DNA from: a virus
IMG/VR virus record: IMGVR_UViG_3300023174_000155
Coordinates: 1-64,000 of that record
Direction: 5' to 3' (one strand)
DNA length: 64,000 nucleotides
Part shown: in pieces, positions 60,894-64,000 of the stretch
How the letters are laid out: each line of letters starts with the position of its first letter
How positions within the stretch are numbered: position 1 is the stretch's first letter
Translations under genes and position numbers: made by a program
The notes under the pieces: generated by a model
Databases searched by the model: none
Seen by the model: the letters and a program-made list of their open reading frames with translations, nothing else
Told to the model about the DNA's origin: nothing

Positions 60894-61637
60894 TTAGTAA
60901 TATACTAAAACGCAACCAGCACCACCTGCACCTGTTACGCCAAAAGCAGATCCGCAACCATTATTATTGGAACCGCCTGCACCACCGCCACCACCACCTG
61001 CACCACCTGCACCACCTGTTGCTGTGCCAGGGTTATTTTGATTTCCTGGTCCACCATTGCCGCCATTGCCTAACATACCAGCACCGCCACCACGGCCGCC
61101 AGAGGCTCCTGAGGCATTGTTTCCTGCTGAACCTCCATTAAAACCATATACAGAGTTTCCAGGAGCGCCATTTCCTTGCCCACCGCCAGCCGCTATACCA
61201 CTTTGGGCGGGATTATTGCCATCTGAACTCTTTGAAAAATTACCTGCTGTAGGCTGAAAAGTATTACCTGTATTACTAGTTATTGAGTTTCCTTGTCCAA
61301 AAACACCACCACCTGATTGAATATTTCCAAAAATACTAGGGGTAGCAGAACCGCCAATTTGAACAACAGCCCTTACAGGAGTCATACCAAACTGAACAAG
61401 TCCGCTAGTGCCAGCCAAACCATTAGAGTTGCTACTACCACCGCCGCCACCCATAACAACAGCATAAACAAATACTTGACCAGCATTAGTTGCAAAGTTG
61501 TTAGTTGATGAAGTAATTGTATGTCGAAGAGTATAAGAAGGTGTTATTGCTGCAATTCCTGCTGCAGTTGGTGCTGCTACCGCTGCTGCAATTGTTGCAG
61601 CTGAAGGTGGTTGAAAACTTGATAAATTAATTGGCAT
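60894..61637 (-). CDS. glycine-rich adhesin
   Basis: 247 residues from the ATG at 61637 ([20 protein letters not shown]), overlapping the previous stop as TAATG with GGAG upstream. A beta-rich start (LRHTITSSTNNFATNAGQVF) then about 150 residues of glycine-rich sequence (GGGAGMLGNGGNGGPG) ending GAGCVLVYY. Resembles the polyglycine tips of fibres, here as a free-standing protein. Confidence 0.8.
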   Translation of the reverse strand: MPINLSSFQPPSAATIAAAVAAPTAAGIAAITPSYTLRHTITSSTNNFATNAGQVFVYAVVMGGGGGSSNSNGLAGTSGLVQFGMTPVRAVVQIGGSATPSIFGNIQSGGGVFGQGNSITSNTGNTFQPTAGNFSKSSDGNNPAQSGIAAGGGQGNGAPGNSVYGFNGGSAGNNASGASGGRGGGAGMLGNGGNGGPGNQNNPGTATGGAGGAGGGGGGAGGSNNNGCGSAFGVTGAGGAGCVLVYY

Positions 61638-62230
61638 TAAAACATTCTCCATCCATATGTTGAACCTGTATATACAAAATAAACTACTCCGCCATTAACA
61701 TCTATTATAGCATTATCTGCTATTCCATTAATTAAATTTGCATTTCTTAAAATTGTAATATTATTTGTTGCCGCCGTATTTTTTGCATCAAATATTTGAA
61801 TTTCTGCTCCATCTGCAGGTGAAGCAGGTAGAGTTAATGATCTTGCTGCTGTTGTATCTACTAAATATCTTGTTCCAGAAACTAATGTAATATTTGAATT
61901 AATTGAAGAATTTGTAATAGCTTCTGGGCCTGTGGCACCAGTTGTACCTTGTGCGCCAGTTGTTCCTTGTGCGCCAGTTGTGCCTTGAGTGCCAGTTGCG
62001 CCTTGTGTACCAGTTGTTCCAGTTGTACCTTGTGCGCCAGTTGTGCCTTGAGTGCCAGTAGTTCCTTGTGCACCAGTTGTTCCTTGGGCCCCTGTGGTCC
62101 CCTGTGGGCCCGTAGAGCCTTGTGTACCAGTTGCCCCTTGAGTTCCAGTGGTTCCTTGTGCGCCAACAGTTGAGGCGGTGCCAACAGTCTGCCAAGCATT
62201 TCCATCCCATACTTTAATTAATTTAGCCAT
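61637..62230 (-). CDS. collagen-like fibre protein, short
   Basis: 197 residues: [20 protein letters not shown], then about 25 G-X-Y triplets (GTQ, GTT, GAQ types), then a beta-rich tip ([26 protein letters not shown]). Similar triplet choice to the longer collagen-like gene at 48585-49862. SD GAGGAGA. Confidence 0.85.
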   Translation of the reverse strand: MAKLIKVWDGNAWQTVGTASTVGAQGTTGTQGATGTQGSTGPQGTTGAQGTTGAQGTTGTQGTTGAQGTTGTTGTQGATGTQGTTGAQGTTGAQGTTGATGPEAITNSSINSNITLVSGTRYLVDTTAARSLTLPASPADGAEIQIFDAKNTAATNNITILRNANLINGIADNAIIDVNGGVVYFVYTGSTYGWRMF

Positions 62231-62366
62231 TATTCTCCTCTAAATGCTTAAGGTATCTTTGGTAGTCTGAATTGGCTGGGTCAATAGGAATTGACCAACC
62301 ATCCGAACGTTGAAGGCAAGCCAAGTTGCCATCACGGTCAAAGATTTGTGTATATGTATATTCCAT
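62223..62366 (-). CDS. 47-residue fibre-accessory protein
   Basis: ATG 62366, TAA 62225-62223, GGAG 7 nt upstream. [20 protein letters not shown], then [20 protein letters not shown]. The SIPxDxANxDYQxYLxWL block is very common in phage tail-fibre-associated proteins. Overlaps the collagen-like gene start. Confidence 0.82.
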   Translation of the reverse strand: MEYTYTQIFDRDGNLACLQRSDGWSIPIDPANSDYQRYLKHLEENNG

Positions 62367-62410
62367 TTTACAACTCCGCACTTAGAACCACAATCTTGAC
62401 AAGTATCCAT
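62240..62410 (-). CDS. possible leaderless cysteine-rich ORF, overlapping
   Basis: 56 codons in a different frame from the gene at 62223-62366, starting [16 protein letters not shown] exactly six nt after TGGTATAAT. The CxxC...C start looks like a metal site, but the rest reads as a shadow of the overlapping gene. It may only be a short leader peptide. Low confidence. Confidence 0.3.
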   Translation of the reverse strand: MDTCQDCGSKCGVVKWNIHIHKSLTVMATWLAFNVRMVGQFLLTQPIQTTKDTLSI

Positions 62411-62416
62411 AGGTTA

Positions 62417-62425
62417 ATTATACCA
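62417..62425 (-). promoter_or_regulatory. extended -10 promoter
   Basis: TGGTATAAT, no -35 box, ATG six nt downstream at 62410. Also able to supply the genes at 62366 and onward. Overlaps an 8-codon reading frame that ends at the TAA following the -10 box. Confidence 0.55.
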
Positions 62426-62439
62426 CTGGATGGTTGCCA

Positions 62440-62589
62440 TTAGTTGCTCCCTAGTACTGCTTTAATTTCGGCTTCTGTTTTAATATCATCTGTCAACCAA
62501 ACAATATCTTCAATATTATCTCCAGCCAAAGACCATTCTTTAGCACCTAAATCATTAAGTGCTTTTACAATATCTTTATGTGTAATCAT
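62440..62589 (-). CDS. 49-residue fibre-accessory protein
   Basis: ATG 62589, overlapping the previous stop as TAATG; TAA 62442-62440. MITHKDIVKALNDLGAKEWS, GDNIEDIVWLTDDIKTEAEI. The IVWLTD..KTEAEI end is typical of tail-fibre assembly accessory proteins (XkdW-like). Below the usual length cutoff. Confidence 0.82.
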   Translation of the reverse strand: MITHKDIVKALNDLGAKEWSLAGDNIEDIVWLTDDIKTEAEIKAVLGSN

Positions 62590-63161
62590 TAGTAAGTCTC
62601 CAATGTGCTAAATACGCTGTTATAACCTGAATTTGTACCGTAAACAGTAATACTTGTACCATCAGTTTTCATTTGTAATTTAAACGCTGTTGATGATGCA
62701 GCATTATTTTCCACGTACCAAACCATTGTGATTGTTGATGGTTGTGCTCCATTGTAAGGAACATATGTTGCATTTTCCAAAAGACTTGTAGCACCAGCAA
62801 AGGCTTTAATAGAAACAGGACAACCCGTGCCGACTGTCACCGTGATAGTCACTTTTATTTCAATTTTATTTGTTCCTGATACTGGCGTGCGAGTTATTGA
62901 ATAACCTGTCATATCTGTAAAAGTAGTTGATGTAGTTGTAAAATTGTTTGCATATTTTGATACAGTTAAAACTGGAGTTGTTACCGTTGTTGGTGTTGCC
63001 CAAGCAGGTAGACCACCAGATACTGTAAGTACCTGACCAGTAGTACCAATACCTAAACGAGCAGGTGTATTAGCAGCAGAAGCATAAAGCGTATCACCTG
63101 TTGTTGTTAATTTTGTTTCTTGAATACCTGAAAAAGGTACTGGATAAATACTTGAATTCAT
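62589..63161 (-). CDS. tail fibre/appendage protein
   Basis: 190 residues. MNSSIYPVPFSGIQETKLTT, DTLYASAANTPARLGIGTTG, QVLTVSGGLPAWATP: the LYASAANTPARLGIGxTGQVLxVxGGxPAWA block is a common fibre motif. The C-terminal 110 residues are beta-rich (KIEIKVTITVTVGTGCPVSI). A small host-binding appendage. Confidence 0.78.
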   Translation of the reverse strand: MNSSIYPVPFSGIQETKLTTTGDTLYASAANTPARLGIGTTGQVLTVSGGLPAWATPTTVTTPVLTVSKYANNFTTTSTTFTDMTGYSITRTPVSGTNKIEIKVTITVTVGTGCPVSIKAFAGATSLLENATYVPYNGAQPSTITMVWYVENNAASSTAFKLQMKTDGTSITVYGTNSGYNSVFSTLETY

Positions 63162-63463
63162 TATGAAATCTCCAATCCACTAATATGAAATGAAACAGTG
63201 ACTGCACTTGCAAATCCAGCAATAATCTTAGTTGTTGTTAAAACTTGTTTCAAGTTAAAAGTTGCTGTTGAATTAGCAGCAATTGACACTGTTTTAAATA
63301 AATCTACACCATCAAGTGTAATTGTAAATGTTGCTGCTGATGCTGCAGAATTACATACTGCAATATCTGTTATAACAGTAGTTGTGCTTGATGGTACTGT
63401 ATACAGTGTTGTAGATGATGTTGCTGCTGCTGTACGAGCCAGCGCTTTTGCTGTATTTGCCAT
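63161..63463 (-). CDS. small virion protein
   Basis: 100 residues, alanine/threonine rich: MANTAKALARTAAATSSTTL, YTVPSSTTTVITDIAVCNSA, FTITLDGVDLFKTVSIAANS. Beta-sandwich pattern. Proteins of this type are found with fibre and capsid-decoration genes. Overlaps both neighbours (TAATG). Confidence 0.68.
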   Translation of the reverse strand: MANTAKALARTAAATSSTTLYTVPSSTTTVITDIAVCNSAASAATFTITLDGVDLFKTVSIAANSTATFNLKQVLTTTKIIAGFASAVTVSFHISGLEIS

Positions 63464-64000
63464 TAGTATGCCCCCATAATTAATGCTATATCTTGATTAG
63501 CATTTAAATTTGTTATTTCTGCCTGTGTATATGTATTTACTGAGTTTAAATTAGTTACTGTTACTACTTCTATTATATCATTAACCGCCGCCCCAGATGC
63601 TAGGGTAATTGTATTTGAATTAGAAGTTGTATAGTCGGTGGTGCGAAGTAATAACATTCCATTAAAGAATACCTGCTCATATCCATCTATAAATGAGACG
63701 GTAGTAGTAAATACTGTTTGTGCTGCAGTAGCAGTAAATGCCTGTCTGCGAATAATATTTGTATCAAATGATACATCTGTAGAATCGGAATCTACCCAGA
63801 TTTGTCCAGTAACTGGAGAAGATGGTTCATCTGGCTGATATGCTGGAGCAAGTACTGTATTCCATTGTGTGGTTGTACCATTTGTCTGTAAGTACTTATT
63901 TGTATTGCTTGTTTGGAGCGGTAGCAGGGCATTTAAGGCGTTTCCAGCTGTTGTCTGTCCTGTTCCACCCTCTGAAATTGCTAGGGTCGCAGAAGAGCTT
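63463..64000 (-). CDS. tail fibre protein, 5' end outside window
   Basis: 179 codons are visible and the frame runs past the right edge. SSSATLAISEGGTGQTTAGN, then LNALLPLQTSNTNKYLQTNG, repeats the GGTGQTxAxNALNAxLPxQTS block found at 57378-59144. IDGYEQVFFNGMLLLRTTDY follows. An internal ATG at 63657 could be mistaken for the start; the upstream coding frame shows it is not. Fibre assembly by a shared repeat module. Confidence 0.82.
   Translation of the reverse strand, partial: SSSATLAISEGGTGQTTAGNALNALLPLQTSNTNKYLQTNGTTTQWNTVLAPAYQPDEPSSPVTGQIWVDSDSTDVSFDTNIIRRQAFTATAAQTVFTTTVSFIDGYEQVFFNGMLLLRTTDYTTSNSNTITLASGAAVNDIIEVVTVTNLNSVNTYTQAEITNLNANQDIALIMGAY

Noticed and set aside
63463-63657. 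Separate 64-residue gene starting at 63657
   Set aside because: The coding frame continues upstream without a stop to the right window edge and includes a conserved fibre motif, so the ATG is internal.

Overview
The window is a stretch of a tailed-phage (siphovirus) genome, AT-rich, with essentially every gene on the minus strand, so transcription runs from position 64000 down to 1. Genes are tightly packed, commonly with ATGA or TAATG start/stop overlaps, and no bacterial chromosome, integrase, repressor module or endolysin was seen. Both window edges cut through genes, so this is part of a larger or circularly permuted genome. The host is not named by the sequence. A DnaE-type polymerase, RecA, Cas4-like nuclease, RuvC-like resolvase and an XkdF-type protease, together with many promoters whose -10 box sits 6-8 nt before an ATG (leaderless mRNAs), suggest an actinobacterial host. 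The collagen-like and glycine-rich adhesins and the sugar genes suggest an aquatic one. This is inference.

Layout in transcription order. (1) 64000-45500: an adhesin and surface-chemistry block. It has collagen-like G-X-Y proteins, glycine-rich and fibronectin-III-like tail-fibre proteins, a LamG-like protein and small fibre-associated proteins. Interspersed are an APS-kinase/nucleotidyltransferase fusion, a sulfotransferase, a TPR-methyltransferase, a GH130/43-like propeller and two copies of an unnamed ~235-residue protein. (2) 45433-36413: portal, fused protease-scaffold, HK97-type capsid, an inserted HNH endonuclease, head-tail connectors and major tail protein. (3) 36303-19292: tail chaperones with a -1 frameshift site, a 2417-residue tape measure carrying what looks like an ADP-ribosyltransferase domain, tail-tip proteins, a fibre ending in an S74 self-cleaving chaperone, and small structural genes.

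(4) 19288-5741: replication and recombination. A promoter/operator and a terminator separate it from the tail genes. It holds a metallophosphoesterase, DnaB-type helicase, primase, SSB-like protein, a LAGLIDADG-like gene, DnaE polymerase, MazG-like pyrophosphohydrolase, RecA, a Cas4-like nuclease, RuvC-like resolvase, and small zinc-ribbon, HTH and XapX proteins. (5) 5744-3134: a sugar / nucleotide-modification cluster (GT25, SAM methyltransferase, sugar-binding-DXD glycosyltransferase, Nmad1/DUF1599 protein, ManC-type cupin). (6) 3153-1: small and large terminase, a zinc protein, a tRNA with CAT anticodon, and two small genes.

The most interesting points are a possible phage sulfation module, an ART-like domain inside the tape measure, a repeated leaderless-promoter architecture, a gene whose only sensible start is ATC, and several genes below 60 codons (HTH, XapX, zinc ribbon, fibre accessories) that a length cutoff would miss.
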